From assembly GCA_022496785.1 (NCBI GenBank), contig SNAP01000001.1, forward strand, positions 248,001 to 312,000: a DNA stretch of 64,000 bases. Reading direction: 5' to 3'. Below, piece by piece: positions 36,173 through 46,071 of the stretch. Source of the stretch: Marinilabiliaceae bacterium JC040. Its GTDB lineage: Bacteria > Bacteroidota > Bacteroidia > Bacteroidales > Marinifilaceae. Position 1 is the first letter of the stretch, and each line of letters begins with the position of its first letter. A program made the position numbers and the translations under genes. Below the pieces are notes generated by a model. The model ran no database searches and was not told the DNA's origin. It worked only from the letters and a program-made list of their open reading frames with translations.

Positions 36173-37174
36173 TTATTCAATAGTAGAATAATCACTAATA
36201 CTTAAATCTAATTTTTTATTCTTAACTGAAGATGAAGTTCCTAACATTGAATTGTCAATAACTGAATTTTCGATTATTATTTCATCTTGTAAAATAGAAT
36301 TTGTTATAACAGAAGAACTAATAGAAGAACCTTCACCAATTGATACATAAGGACCAACTATCGAATTTTCCAATTTAACATTCTCACCTATATAACATGG
36401 TTCAATAATTAAAGAGTTATTAGCAGTATAGTTGTCAGAAACTAATTTATCATTTTTATGATATTCTAATACTCTTTGATTTGTATTTACAGTAGCATTT
36501 TTATTACCACAATCCATCCATTCAATAACCTGACCAGGTTTAAATATCTTGCCCTTGTTCTTCATATTCTCAAGAACATTAGTTAATTGATATTCACCAT
36601 TTTCTTTTAGATTATTGTCAATAATATATTTGATCTCATTTCTTAGATTCTCACCATCTTTAAAATAGTAAATACCTATTATTGCTAAATCTGAAACAAA
36701 ATCTTTTGGTTTTTCAACAAAGTCTGTAATACAATTATTATTATCAATTTTAACAACACCAAAAGCAGAAGGATCTTCAACTTTCTGTACCCAAATAACA
36801 GAATCAGCTTCTTTCTCTAGTTTAAAATCTGCTTTAAAAATAGTATCAGCAAATGCAACAATAACATTTCCAGATAAAGATTGTTCAGCCATATAAATAG
36901 CATGAGCAGTACCTAAGGCTTCATTTTGATAGTATATAGAACCTTTAGAATCTAGAGAAGATGCTATATTTAATAATTCATTCTCAACATCTTTACCAAA
37001 ATCTCCAATTATAAAAGCAATCTCTTCTATTTTTTCATTAGAAACTTTAGCAATCTCTTCTACTAATCTTCTTACAATTGTTTTACCAGCAACTTTAATT
37101 AATGGTTTTGGCACAGTAAGAGTATGAGGACGCATCCTTTTACCCATACCAGCCATAGGTATAATTATTTTCAT
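36173..37174 (-). CDS. Sugar-1-phosphate nucleotidyltransferase with left-handed beta-helix
   Basis: A 333-residue enzyme. The N-terminal GT-A-type pyrophosphorylase domain starts with IIPMAGMGKRMRPHT and PKPLIKVAG, the NTP-binding signature, with FADTIF as the metal site. The C-terminal part (about 240-330) shows hexapeptide repeats (NSIVGPYVSIGEGSSI) forming a left-handed beta-helix, as in RmlA-like/GlmU-like enzymes. It makes an NDP-sugar for envelope polysaccharides, probably dTDP- or UDP-glucose type, but the exact sugar cannot be read. It is 12 bp from dut. Confidence 0.85.
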   Translation of the reverse strand: MKIIIPMAGMGKRMRPHTLTVPKPLIKVAGKTIVRRLVEEIAKVSNEKIEEIAFIIGDFGKDVENELLNIASSLDSKGSIYYQNEALGTAHAIYMAEQSLSGNVIVAFADTIFKADFKLEKEADSVIWVQKVEDPSAFGVVKIDNNNCITDFVEKPKDFVSDLAIIGIYYFKDGENLRNEIKYIIDNNLKENGEYQLTNVLENMKNKGKIFKPGQVIEWMDCGNKNATVNTNQRVLEYHKNDKLVSDNYTANNSLIIEPCYIGENVKLENSIVGPYVSIGEGSSISSSVITNSILQDEIIIENSVIDNSMLGTSSSVKNKKLDLSISDYSTIE

Positions 37175-37186
37175 ATGTATATTTTT

Positions 37187-37618
37187 TTATTTTCCTGTAT
37201 GACCAAATCCTCCTTCACCACGAATAGTATCGGAAAGATTCTCAACTTCTTCTAGTTCAACCATCTCTACTTTATTAATAACCATCTGACAAACTCTATC
37301 GCCATTGTTAATAACAACAGATTCATTCGATAAATTTATTAATATTATACCAATTTCACCTCTATAATCTGCATCAATTGTACCTGGTGTGTTTAAAACA
37401 GAAATTCCTTGTTTTAAAGCCATACCACTTCTTGGACGTATTTGAGCTTCATAACCATTAGGTAATTCAATAAATAATCCAGTTGGAACTAGAGTTCTTT
37501 CAAGTGGCTTAAGTGTAATTGAATCAGAAATATTTGCTTTCAAATCCATACCAGCAGACATAAGAGTCTTATATTCAGGAAGACTATGATTCGATTTATT
37601 AACAATTTTTACTTTCAT
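37187..37618 (-). CDS. dut: dUTP diphosphatase
   Basis: A 143-residue trimeric dUTPase. The five family motifs are visible: [32 protein letters not shown] and the C-terminal [10 protein letters not shown]. It removes dUTP and supplies dUMP, which fits with the dCMP deaminase at 3.1 kb. It lies in the flippase-to-EnvC operon in the order known from Bacteroidales. Confidence 0.95.
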   Translation of the reverse strand: MKVKIVNKSNHSLPEYKTLMSAGMDLKANISDSITLKPLERTLVPTGLFIELPNGYEAQIRPRSGMALKQGISVLNTPGTIDADYRGEIGIILINLSNESVVINNGDRVCQMVINKVEMVELEEVENLSDTIRGEGGFGHTGK

Positions 37619-37655
37619 AAATAAACTTATTAGTATTATTAAATATAATTAGATA

Positions 37656-39107
37656 TTATCTTTTAAATATAAAAAGTTTCTCTTTGTACAGAACTAAGAT
37701 TACAAAAAGAATTAATAATGGCGTTTTAATAAACATTTTTAACCATACATTATCTAGATTGATATACCGACTTAAAAAGAAAATTATTAATGCTGAACAA
37801 AAATAAAATGCAATTCTTTTGATATTGTAATTTATAGGATAATATTTCTGTCCTAAAAGATAAGAAATCAAAGCCATTGTGAAAAAACAAAAGAATAAGG
37901 CATATGCACATCCCATATATCCAAATTTTGGTATTAATAGAATATTAAGACTAATTGTAACCACAGAGCCAATTAGAGCCATTATAGCGCCAAAATAAGT
38001 TTTATCTGATAATTTGTACCAAAGAGATAAAGAATAGTAAATACCGCTAAATAAATTAGCTAATAATACCCATGGAAGAATAACAACACCTTCGTGATAA
38101 TCTTTATCAATGAAAAAGATTAATTTATCTATGTAGAACATGACAGCTAAGAAAACAAAAAGTCCAAAAGCTGTAAATAAATTTAGAACTTGAATATATA
38201 CTTTATTAGAATCTTTTCCTTTGTTTAAAGAAAAGAAAAATGGCTCAAAAGCAAATCTAAATGCTTGAACAAATAAAGTAATTATAACAGCAAGTTTAAT
38301 ATTAGCTCCATAAATTCCAGTTAATTTAATTGCTTCATCACTGTTTAAAAGATATGGTAATAAAATTTTATCTAGATTTAGATTAATCATTCCAGCAATA
38401 CTTACTACAAGTATAGGTAAAGAATACTTAAGGACTTTTCTATAAAATTTTAAAGAGAAATTAAATTTTTCATCAAAAAATTCAGGTATCAGAAGTATAA
38501 AAGTTAAAATACTAGAAAGTAAAAAAGAAACAAAAATATAACCTATACCATAATTAATATCAAAAATAGGAATATCAATATTAAAGTGATTTTCTATAAA
38601 AGGGAAAAAAACTAAAAATAAAAGATTAAATAAAATATTAGAAACTATATTAAGAGATCTAATTATAGCAAAACGTTTTGCTTTAGATTTCAATCGTAAT
38701 TTTGCAAATGGAATACTACAAATAGCATCTAATATTAGAACTAAAGCCATAAATACAATCCATTCTTTTTGTATTTCAAGATTTAGGAAATTTAATATAT
38801 TATCTAAATTCAAACATATTAAACTTAGGAATATTCCTGAAGTGACAAATAAAGATGAAACAATAGTACCAAATACAGAATCATCTTTATTCTTACTTGC
38901 AAACCTAAAATAACCAGTTTCCATACCATAGGTAAGTAAAGCTAAAAGAACAGCATTGTAAGCCATGATAGTTACAACAACTCCATATTTTTCAGGAGCA
39001 AATATGGAAGTATAAAGTGGAACTAATAACCAATTTAAAAATCTAGCTACAATTGTAGGTATTCCATAAATGACAGTTTCACTAGCTAGTTTTTTTAGAG
39101 GATTCAT
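37656..39107 (-). CDS. Oligosaccharide/lipopolysaccharide flippase (Wzx/MATE-like)
   Basis: A 483-residue membrane protein with about 14 hydrophobic segments. The N-terminal LASETVIYGIPTIVARFLNWLL and the later YKLSDKTYFGA and GYMGCAYAL motifs match polysaccharide biosynthesis (PST/Wzx-type) flippases, which translocate lipid-linked sugars. The start is the ATG at 39107 (MNPLKKLASE); the extension to 39140 is not family-like. It is the first gene of an envelope operon and lies beside a 600-bp non-coding region. Confidence 0.85.
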   Translation of the reverse strand: MNPLKKLASETVIYGIPTIVARFLNWLLVPLYTSIFAPEKYGVVVTIMAYNAVLLALLTYGMETGYFRFASKNKDDSVFGTIVSSLFVTSGIFLSLICLNLDNILNFLNLEIQKEWIVFMALVLILDAICSIPFAKLRLKSKAKRFAIIRSLNIVSNILFNLLFLVFFPFIENHFNIDIPIFDINYGIGYIFVSFLLSSILTFILLIPEFFDEKFNFSLKFYRKVLKYSLPILVVSIAGMINLNLDKILLPYLLNSDEAIKLTGIYGANIKLAVIITLFVQAFRFAFEPFFFSLNKGKDSNKVYIQVLNLFTAFGLFVFLAVMFYIDKLIFFIDKDYHEGVVILPWVLLANLFSGIYYSLSLWYKLSDKTYFGAIMALIGSVVTISLNILLIPKFGYMGCAYALFFCFFTMALISYLLGQKYYPINYNIKRIAFYFCSALIIFFLSRYINLDNVWLKMFIKTPLLILFVILVLYKEKLFIFKR

Positions 39108-39140
39108 ATATTCTGTTTCAATTAAATTATCACAATTCAA

Positions 39141-39642
39141 AAGTCGTACTTTTTTATCTTTCGAACAAATAATGTTTTAAACAACTTATTATCTCTATTC
39201 TTATTAATTAATTTATAATAGAAAGAAATATATAAGAATAATAAGGGTTGTTAATACTGTTAATAGAAAATTTGAAAAAGTTTGTTTTATAACTTATTAA
39301 AAAAATCCCAAGACTTATTTACAAGTTATTAATATCATAAATACTTGATAATATGGATAATTCTTATACTTATTAACAGCTGTTATTAAACTATTTTGTT
39401 ATAAAATAAAAAGTAATTTTATACTCTAAATCTGTTAAGTATTTGTTATGTATTTTTTAATTAAAAATAATAACTTAATTAACACCTGTATTGATTTTTT
39501 TCTAATAGAATTTATACTTGAATAAAAGTACAAAAGTTATTATTATTTGTGCTTTAGTTTTAACAGGTTTATTAACATGATTTGTTGATTATATTTTAGA
39601 TAAAAATGGCATTTAGATACTTATATTTTAAAATAAGATAGT
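39141..39642. other. Long AT-rich non-coding region with DnaA-box-like repeats (possible origin-like region)
   Basis: About 600 bp without genes in an otherwise compact sequence. TTATTAACA occurs at 39370-39378 and 39569-39577. The reverse form TTGTTAATA is at 39248-39256 and TGTTAATA at 39258-39265. TTATCCATA, one base from the DnaA box TTATCCACA, is on the minus strand at 39352-39360. Related TTAACA cores are at 39477-39484 and 39557-39564. This clustering could mark an origin, but AT-rich composition alone favours such words, and gene orientation does not switch here. Confidence 0.35.
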
Positions 39643-39689
39643 AAAAAAGGCTTGTAATATTACGATTCTAAAAATCGATATTACAAGCC
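39643..39689 (-). terminator. Intrinsic terminator after rfaE2
   Basis: Arms 39649-39660 and 39678-39689 form a perfect 12-bp stem, topped by an inner CGAT/ATCG stem. On the minus strand a T run follows (plus A at 39643-39648). It closes the argR-panC-panD-rfaE2 run. Confidence 0.85.
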
Positions 39690-39726
39690 CTTTATATAGT
39701 AAATTCTAATATATTAGATATATCTA

Positions 39727-40221
39727 TTATGAATTTTTTATCTTATTAATTATAGAAGTGGAAGAAAATCCTTCAATAAAATCAAGTGTTTCCACTCTTC
39801 CTCCATTATTAATTACAATATCAGATCCAACAATGTCTTTTACATCATAATCACTTCCTTTAACTAATATATTTGGTTTAAGAAAGTTTATTAATTCATA
39901 TGGAGTATCTTCATTAAAAAGAATTACAGCATCTACAAATGAAAATGAAGCCAATAATAAAGCTCTAGAGTCTTCATCATTTATAGGCCTTGTTTCACCT
40001 TTTAATGCTTTTACAGATTTATCAGTGTTTAAACCAATAATTAGTCTATCTCCTTTATCTTTTGCTTTAGAAAGATAATCAATATGTCCACGATGAACTA
40101 TATCGAAACATCCGTTAGTAAAAACAATCTGTTCTCCTTTAAAATTCCATAGGTTAATTTTTTGAGAAATAGATTCCCAATCTTTAACTATTTTATTTTC
40201 TACAAAATCTAATTGATTCAT
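39727..40221 (-). CDS. rfaE2: D-glycero-beta-D-manno-heptose 1-phosphate adenylyltransferase-like (RfaE2 domain)
   Basis: A 164-residue single-domain cytidylyltransferase-fold protein. FTNGCFDIVHRGH carries the HxGH nucleotide-binding motif, and EGFSSTSII is the ISSTxII-like motif near the C-terminus. It corresponds to the adenylyltransferase half of HldE and would make ADP-heptose for LPS core. A role with another sugar or glycerol phosphate is possible. It abuts panD without a gap, an odd partner functionally. Confidence 0.8.
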   Translation of the reverse strand: MNQLDFVENKIVKDWESISQKINLWNFKGEQIVFTNGCFDIVHRGHIDYLSKAKDKGDRLIIGLNTDKSVKALKGETRPINDEDSRALLLASFSFVDAVILFNEDTPYELINFLKPNILVKGSDYDVKDIVGSDIVINNGGRVETLDFIEGFSSTSIINKIKNS

Positions 40222-40572
40222 TTAAATAATACTATTAGTTTCTGTATTAGGAAATACAAGTTGAGGTTTGTGTGATTTAGCTTCTTCGAATTCCATAGAA
40301 GCATAAGAAATTATAATAACAACATCGCCTACTGCACATTTTCTTGCTGCTGGACCATTTAAACAAACAACTCCAGAATTTCTTTCACCTTTAATAACGT
40401 AAGTTTCTAAACGTTCTCCGTTATTAACATTTACAATTTGTACTTTTTCATTTTCAATAATGTTAGCAGCATCCATTAGATCTTCATCAATTGTAATACT
40501 TCCTACATATTGCAAATTGGCTTCTGTTACAGAAACCTTATGAATTTTTGATTTTACAACTTCAATATACAT
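40222..40572 (-). CDS. panD: Aspartate 1-decarboxylase
   Basis: A 116-residue pyruvoyl enzyme that makes beta-alanine for pantothenate. The self-cleavage site is YVGSITID, between Gly and Ser25, which becomes the pyruvoyl group. The catalytic region [11 protein letters not shown] is also present. The start is the ATG at 40572; the longer ORF from 40602 would overlap panC. It follows panC by 7 bp. Confidence 0.93.
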   Translation of the reverse strand: MYIEVVKSKIHKVSVTEANLQYVGSITIDEDLMDAANIIENEKVQIVNVNNGERLETYVIKGERNSGVVCLNGPAARKCAVGDVVIIISYASMEFEEAKSHKPQLVFPNTETNSII

Positions 40573-40579
40573 TTTCTTC

Positions 40580-41422
40580 TTACTTAAAAGTAATATTATC
40601 AATTAACCTTACATTACCAGCTTGTACTGTAATACATCCTACTACACCATTATGGTTTTCGAATTTATCAACAGGTTGTAGAGTATCTTCATCGATAATT
40701 TTGAAATATTCAACTTCAAGATATTGGTTAGAATTAATTTCATTAATAACCCATTCTTCAATATCTTTTACATTTTTATCGCCAACAAATGTAGATGCTT
40801 TTTTTAAACTAGCATGAATTATTGGAGCATTTTTTCTATGCTCTATAGTTAAAAGTGCATTTCTTGAACTTTTTGCAAGTCCGTCACTTTCTCTAATAAT
40901 AGGACATTTAACTATCTCAGTATCAGATTTAATAATTTTTACTAATTGTTTTATAATTGCAACTTGTTGGAAATCTTTCATTCCAAAATATGCTTTATTA
41001 GCTGGAATTAATGTTAGTAATTTACTAACAATCTGACCAACACCATTGAAGTGACCTGGTCTATTTGCTCCTTCCATAACAGTGTCAAGATATCCAAAAT
41101 CAAAGATTCTATTATCAGGTTCTGGATATATTTCTTCAACAGAAGGTGTAAACACGTATGAACAACCAGCTTCTTTAAGTAACTGAAGGTCGTTTTCTAA
41201 TGTTCTTGGGTATGTTTCAAGATCTTTTGAATTGTTAAACTGAGTTGGATTAACAAAGATTGAAACAAAGATTACATCATTATCTTTTAATGCTTCTTTA
41301 ACTAAGGAAAGATGTCCTTCATGAAGGGCTCCCATAGTAGGTACTAATCCTATGCTTTTGCCTTCTTTTTTGCATTGATTAATACTAGCTACTAATTCCC
41401 GTTTGTTATTAATAACTTCCAT
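40580..41422 (-). CDS. panC: Pantothenate synthetase
   Basis: A 280-residue ATP-dependent ligase joining pantoate and beta-alanine. [16 protein letters not shown] carries the HIGH-like motif, VNPTQF binds pantoate, and [12 protein letters not shown] and the late KMSKS-like DGLAKSSRN are present. With panD it makes the last steps of pantothenate synthesis. It lies 5 bp downstream of argR, an unusual pairing. Confidence 0.95.
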   Translation of the reverse strand: MEVINNKRELVASINQCKKEGKSIGLVPTMGALHEGHLSLVKEALKDNDVIFVSIFVNPTQFNNSKDLETYPRTLENDLQLLKEAGCSYVFTPSVEEIYPEPDNRIFDFGYLDTVMEGANRPGHFNGVGQIVSKLLTLIPANKAYFGMKDFQQVAIIKQLVKIIKSDTEIVKCPIIRESDGLAKSSRNALLTIEHRKNAPIIHASLKKASTFVGDKNVKDIEEWVINEINSNQYLEVEYFKIIDEDTLQPVDKFENHNGVVGCITVQAGNVRLIDNITFK

Positions 41423-41427
41423 TAGTT

Positions 41428-41907
41428 TTATTTGTATAGTTTATGTATATCTGAATATATCGAACTAAGGGCATTTATTAGTTCCATTCGAGTGATACTT
41501 TCTCTCATTATTATAATGATAGTATCATCTCCTGCAATAGTTCCTAAAATTTCGAAATAATTTTCATTATCTATTAATGCTGTAACAGCATTAGCATAAC
41601 CAGATAAAGTTTTTAAGACAGCAACATTGTTAGAGAATTCAATACTGATGATTGCATCTGTAACGTGACCAGCTACTTTTTCTTCTTTCTGAGAATTAGG
41701 TATTTTAGAAGGCACTACATAAATATATCCTCTTTCTTCATCAGGAATCTTACCTACTTTTAGAGTTTTTAAGTCTCTTGATAAAGTAGATTGTGTTGCT
41801 TCTATACCAACATCTTTTAGTTTTTTTAGCAACTCTTCTTGAGAACTAATTCTATGTTCCTCTATCATTTGCTTGATAGAGATAAGTCTTTTAGTTTTAT
41901 TTCTCAT
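41428..41907 (-). CDS. argR: Arginine repressor ArgR
   Basis: A 159-residue transcription factor. The N-terminal winged-helix (about 1-75) contains ATQSTLSRDLKTLKVGKIP, the ArgR DNA-binding signature. The C-terminal domain with GTIAGDDTIIIIMR forms the hexamer and binds arginine. No arginine genes are in the window; instead it heads argR-panC-panD-rfaE2 with gaps of 5, 7 and 0 bp. The regulon is expected elsewhere. Confidence 0.93.
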   Translation of the reverse strand: MRNKTKRLISIKQMIEEHRISSQEELLKKLKDVGIEATQSTLSRDLKTLKVGKIPDEERGYIYVVPSKIPNSQKEEKVAGHVTDAIISIEFSNNVAVLKTLSGYANAVTALIDNENYFEILGTIAGDDTIIIIMRESITRMELINALSSIYSDIHKLYK

Positions 41908-41961
41908 TGTTATATTATTAAAATGGTCTCTTTAAATTGCAATCAATAATTATATAATATT

Positions 41962-42396
41962 CTAATTTATAGCAATTTTATCTACTCTTCTTTGGTGTCT
42001 ACCACCTTCAAAATCTGTGTTTAAGAAAGTATCAGCAATTTCTTGTGCTTTCTCATATGAAATAAATCTTGCAGGCATTCCACAAACATTTGCATCATTA
42101 TGTTGACGGGCAAGTGCTGAAATTTCAACTTCCCAACATAAAGCACATCTTACTGCTTGATGTTTATTTGCACACATAGATATTCCATTACCACTACCAC
42201 AAATAGTAAATCCAATTTCATATTCTTTATTTTCAATAGAATATGCTAAAGGATGAGCAGTATCTGGATAATCCATACTCTCTTCAGAAAAACAACCAAA
42301 ATCTTTAACTTCGTGTCCTAACTCTTTAAAATGTTTAACAAGTTTTTCTTTGTATTCATATCCTGCATGATCACATGCTATAGCAATTTTCTTCAT
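41962..42396 (-). CDS. rpiB: Ribose-5-phosphate isomerase B
   Basis: A 144-residue RpiB/LacAB-family isomerase interconverting ribose 5-phosphate and ribulose 5-phosphate. The start IAIACDHAGYEYK carries the substrate-binding Asp-His, GFTICGSGNGISM contains the catalytic Cys and anion-hole loop, and CWEVEISALARQHNDANVC is also family-typical. It has its own -7 element at 42428-42435, overlapping the rprY stop. Confidence 0.95.
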   Translation of the reverse strand: MKKIAIACDHAGYEYKEKLVKHFKELGHEVKDFGCFSEESMDYPDTAHPLAYSIENKEYEIGFTICGSGNGISMCANKHQAVRCALCWEVEISALARQHNDANVCGMPARFISYEKAQEIADTFLNTDFEGGRHQRRVDKIAIN

Positions 42397-42427
42397 TCTT
42401 GATGATTTTTATTTAAATATTGGTGGA

Positions 42428-42435
42428 CAAATTTA
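42428..42435 (-). promoter_or_regulatory. rpiB -7 element
   Basis: Minus-strand TAAATTTG matches TAnnTTTG. Predicted start of transcription is near 42422, 26 nt before the ATG at 42396. Confidence 0.5.
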
Positions 42436-43125
42436 TACAATTAGTTTATAACCTTTACCGTGAACATTGATAATTTCAATGCTATTTTCTTTTTTAAGAT
42501 GCTTTCTTAATTTAGTAATATACACATCCATAGTACGTACATTTAAGAAATGATCATCATTCCAGATAGTTTTTAAAGCTATTTCTCTTTCAAGAACTTT
42601 ATTTGCATTTATGCATAGAAGATATAGTAATTCACATTCTTTAGTTGTTAATTTATCTTCGTGTCCATCTTCTGAAATTAAAACTTGTTTATTTGAATCA
42701 AAAGTAAGAGATCCAAGAGTGAAAGTTTTCTTCTCTATATTTGTGTTATTATTATATACACGACGTCTAATTGTTTCAATACGTGCTATAAGTTCTTCTA
42801 TATTAAAAGGTTTTGTGATATAGTCATCACCACCAATTGATAATCCTTCCACAACATCTTCTTTTTGACCTTTAGCTGTTAAAAAGATTATAGGAATTTC
42901 AATGTTTGAAGAACGTATTTCTTTAGCTACTGTAAATCCATCCTTTTTAGGCATCATTACATCTAAAATACAGAAATCAAATTCTCCTTCTTGGTATGTT
43001 TCAATCGCCTCTTCTCCGTCTGTACAAAGAGTAACATCGTACGATTTTGCATTTAAATACTCTCTTAAAAGCATACCTAAATTTTTATCATCTTCTGCTA
43101 AAAGAAGTCTTAATTTATCGTCCAT
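42433..43125 (-). CDS. rprY: OmpR-family response regulator, RprY-like
   Basis: A 230-residue two-component regulator. The receiver domain (1-120) has the acidic pair EDD near residue 11, the phosphoacceptor in CILDVMMPKKDG (Asp54), and the conserved Thr and Lys in FLTAKG and YITKPF. A winged-helix OmpR DNA-binding domain (about 135-230) follows, with RTMDVYITKLRKHL. It pairs with the histidine kinase 36 bp upstream. Sequence and order resemble RprX/RprY of Bacteroides and Porphyromonas; the target genes cannot be told here. Confidence 0.9.
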   Translation of the reverse strand: MDDKLRLLLAEDDKNLGMLLREYLNAKSYDVTLCTDGEEAIETYQEGEFDFCILDVMMPKKDGFTVAKEIRSSNIEIPIIFLTAKGQKEDVVEGLSIGGDDYITKPFNIEELIARIETIRRRVYNNNTNIEKKTFTLGSLTFDSNKQVLISEDGHEDKLTTKECELLYLLCINANKVLEREIALKTIWNDDHFLNVRTMDVYITKLRKHLKKENSIEIINVHGKGYKLIV

Positions 43126-43161
43126 AATGATTTAATTTATATGTATTTGTTGGAATCTTAT

Positions 43162-44676
43162 TTAATTACAATTTTTGCTCAAAGGTAGTATTATTTTGAA
43201 AATACTTCCCTTTCCGTAAGAACTATCCACTTTGACCTCTCCTCCATGTATTTCAGTTATCTTTTTCACATATGAAAGTCCTAATCCAAAACCTTTAACA
43301 TTGTGAACATTTCCTGTCGATACTCTAAAGAATCTTTCAAATATCATTTTTTGATCTTTCTTATTTATTCCAATACCATTGTCTTGTACTGAAATTTGTA
43401 TTTTATCTTGTATATTTTGAGTAAAGATTTTAATCTTAGGCTCTCCTTCACAGTATTTTAGCGCATTATCAAGCAAATTAGTAATAATATTTGAAAGATG
43501 AACAATATCGCAATACACTAAATCTTTTCTTGCATGAATAGCTATATCTAAATCTCCTCCTTTATCTCTAACTTTTAGTGAAAATCTAGAACTTAATTCA
43601 TTAACAACAGTATTTACATTAACATCTTTCTTCTTTAATTTCAATCTAGATTCTGTAAATACAGCCATTTGTAAGACCTTTTCAATCTGATTTGTTAGAC
43701 GATTACTTTCTTCTCGAATTATATTTGATATACTTTCAATACCTGCTTGTGAATTATTAACACTTGAATCTTTTAGCATTTGTGATGCTAATGAAATAGT
43801 TGAAATAGGAGTTTTTAACTCGTGAGTCATATTGTTAATAAAGTCATTCTTTATTGTTGATAAACGTTTTTGTTTAAAAATCACGTAAATTGTGATTGTA
43901 CAAGACATCAGTAATACTATACAAGTAATTAAAGATGGTAAAAGCATAAAGAATGATGTTGCAAGTATCTGACTTCTAGTAGGAAAGATTAAATGTAATG
44001 TGCTACTATTCTTTATAATATTGCTTGGATTTAATCTCCTTTTATATCTGTATTTTGTATTTTGATTTATATATCCATCAGAAATATCTATATAGTTTCT
44101 CCCTTTTTTAATAGCAAATTCAAATACTATATCAATCCCATTCTCTTCTAATACATTTGATATTAAAGATTTTGTATCAATATTCTTAATTATTTTCTTA
44201 AGTGAGATCTTTGAATTATTAACATCTTTAAGAATCTTATTAAATAAATCAGCATCTTGATGTTTACTGATAAGTTTTGTAGTAAGCTTGATATTCTCTT
44301 GATTCCTTGAATTACCTATTGGTTTGTTTATATAATCAAATGGTGAATCTTTCTCAAAGATATTATAATATGATTGATTTGAATTTCTGGAACTATCATA
44401 TAATGAACGATATAATGCAAATTTATCTTCATTATTATCTTCTTTTATATTGTCAGGATTTCCTGTATTTCTATATAAAGATTCTTGTATTTTATTTAGA
44501 CTAATAAGATAATTAATCTTATTTACTATCTCATCTAAAGATACATTTACAGAATGTGTAAATTGTTCATTTCTAATTTTCCCTGCAGAAATAAAATACT
44601 GTGTTTGTATTGTTATTAAGGATATTAAAGCTACTCCCATAACAATTGCTAGTATTATTATATTTTTTCTACTCAT
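43162..44676 (-). CDS. rprX: Sensor histidine kinase, RprX-like
   Basis: A 504-residue membrane kinase. TM1 is at about 7-27, followed by a periplasmic sensor (about 28-235) and TM2 (about 237-262). HisKA shows FINNMTHELKTPISTI with the phosphoacceptor His, and HATPase shows N (LLDNALKY), G1 (VQDNGIGI) and G2 (GFGLGLSYV) boxes. It is the partner of the adjacent OmpR-type regulator. It probably sits in a transcript starting at ruvB. The stimulus is unknown. Confidence 0.92.
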   Translation of the reverse strand: MSRKNIIILAIVMGVALISLITIQTQYFISAGKIRNEQFTHSVNVSLDEIVNKINYLISLNKIQESLYRNTGNPDNIKEDNNEDKFALYRSLYDSSRNSNQSYYNIFEKDSPFDYINKPIGNSRNQENIKLTTKLISKHQDADLFNKILKDVNNSKISLKKIIKNIDTKSLISNVLEENGIDIVFEFAIKKGRNYIDISDGYINQNTKYRYKRRLNPSNIIKNSSTLHLIFPTRSQILATSFFMLLPSLITCIVLLMSCTITIYVIFKQKRLSTIKNDFINNMTHELKTPISTISLASQMLKDSSVNNSQAGIESISNIIREESNRLTNQIEKVLQMAVFTESRLKLKKKDVNVNTVVNELSSRFSLKVRDKGGDLDIAIHARKDLVYCDIVHLSNIITNLLDNALKYCEGEPKIKIFTQNIQDKIQISVQDNGIGINKKDQKMIFERFFRVSTGNVHNVKGFGLGLSYVKKITEIHGGEVKVDSSYGKGSIFKIILPLSKNCN

Positions 44677-44701
44677 TTATATTGTGTTTATTATTATGCA
44701 A

Positions 44702-45028
44702 TTATTTCTTTTTATAAGGAATAATATTGAAATTCAGAATTATATCAAATATAATTGCAACTATTATATATGGAATAACATCCTTATTAAAGGCAAAAAT
44801 AATTACTGTTATTGTTAGAAATAGAGCAGAAATAAATTTTAATATTTCCCATACTTTAAAATTTAATATAGATTTATAATCAATCTTTATAAATCTATAT
44901 GCTGAATTTATAAGTAAACCAGCGCATATTAATAAAGCTCCTTTTTCATTTCCTTGATATAATAGTAAACCACCGACAACAAATAATATTGTAGCAAGTG
45001 AATAAAAATATTTTACGAATGATTTCAT
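44702..45028 (-). CDS. Small inner membrane protein of unknown function
   Basis: A 108-residue protein with four hydrophobic segments: about residues 9-24, 30-45 (with GALLICAGLLI), 63-81 and 86-100. It ends in a basic KKK tail. No family is recognised and no catalytic motif is visible. It lies 1 bp after ruvB and 25 bp before rprX, so it is probably in the same transcript. A link to the two-component system is possible but not shown. Confidence 0.6.
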   Translation of the reverse strand: MKSFVKYFYSLATILFVVGGLLLYQGNEKGALLICAGLLINSAYRFIKIDYKSILNFKVWEILKFISALFLTITVIIFAFNKDVIPYIIVAIIFDIILNFNIIPYKKK

Positions 45029-45029
45029 T

Positions 45030-46046
45030 TTAAAATAATGTGTTTTGTTTGTCAGATATATTTACTTTTCCTAGATGTTTATATGCTGTGTCAGTTATTT
45101 CTCTTCCCCTTGGTGTTCGTTTTATTAATCCTTCTTTTATTAAGTATGGTTCATACACTTCTTCAATTGTTCCGGCATCTTCACCTACAGCGGTTGCAAT
45201 TGTTGATATCCCAACAGGTCCTCCATTAAATTTATCAATAATAGTTAAAAGAATTTTATTATCCATAATATCAAGACCAAATCTATCTATATTTAGTGCT
45301 TCAAGAGCATATAAAGCAATATCTCTTTCAATTGAGCCATTTCCTTTAACCATTGCGAAATCTCTTACTCTCCTTAGTAAAGAGTTAGCAATTCTTGGTG
45401 TTCCTCTACTTCTTGTAGCTATTTCTATTGCAGCTTGTGATGTAATATTAGTATCTAATATTTTAGCTGATCTTGAGATAATTGTTGAAATAATCTTAGA
45501 GTCGTAGTATTCTAAGTGGCAATTTATACCAAATCTTGCTCTTAATGGACTTGTTAATAAACCAGATCTTGTTGTTGCACCTATTAATGTAAATGGGTTT
45601 AATTCTATTTGAACAGATCTAGCTGCAGGACCTTTATCAATCATTATATCTATCTTATAATCTTCCATAGCAGAATATAGATATTCTTCTACGATTGGTG
45701 ATAAACGATGTATCTCATCAATAAATAAAACATCATTTTCTTCAAGATTGGTTAATAAACCTGCTAAATCTCCTGGCTTTTCTAGAACTGGGCCAGAAGT
45801 TACTTTAAAGCCTACATTTAATTCGTTAGCAATAATATTAGAAAGAGTTGTTTTCCCTAATCCGGGAGGTCCATAAAGCAAAGTATGATCTAATGCTTCA
45901 CCCCTCATTCGAGCAGCTTGTACAAATATTTTTAGATTATCAACAATCTTTTCTTGACCGTTAAAATCATTAAATTCTAGAGGACGAAGAGCTTTATCAA
46001 ACTCTTTATCTTTAATTTGCGTTGTTCTAGGGTTAAACTCTTCCAT
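45030..46046 (-). CDS. ruvB: Holliday junction branch migration helicase RuvB
   Basis: A 338-residue AAA+ ATPase. The Walker A is [11 protein letters not shown], Walker B is FIDEIHRL, and sensor 1 is IGATTRSG. The arginine finger region is SPLRARFG, and the C-terminal winged helix has [11 protein letters not shown]. It drives branch migration together with RuvA. It has its own -7 element at 46064-46071 with a short leader of about 12 nt. Confidence 0.96.
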   Translation of the reverse strand: MEEFNPRTTQIKDKEFDKALRPLEFNDFNGQEKIVDNLKIFVQAARMRGEALDHTLLYGPPGLGKTTLSNIIANELNVGFKVTSGPVLEKPGDLAGLLTNLEENDVLFIDEIHRLSPIVEEYLYSAMEDYKIDIMIDKGPAARSVQIELNPFTLIGATTRSGLLTSPLRARFGINCHLEYYDSKIISTIISRSAKILDTNITSQAAIEIATRSRGTPRIANSLLRRVRDFAMVKGNGSIERDIALYALEALNIDRFGLDIMDNKILLTIIDKFNGGPVGISTIATAVGEDAGTIEEVYEPYLIKEGLIKRTPRGREITDTAYKHLGKVNISDKQNTLF

Positions 46047-46063
46047 TGAAATAATATTTTATG

Positions 46064-46071
46064 CAAAGATA
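46064..46071 (-). promoter_or_regulatory. ruvB -7 element
   Basis: Minus-strand TATCTTTG matches TAnnTTTG. Predicted start of transcription is near 46058. Confidence 0.55.

Noticed and set aside
43180-43187. TACCTTTG on the minus strand as an internal rprY promoter
   Set aside because: It lies in the last codons of the kinase gene, encodes an ordinary Leu-Pro-Leu stretch, and has no -33 element; a chance match is likely.
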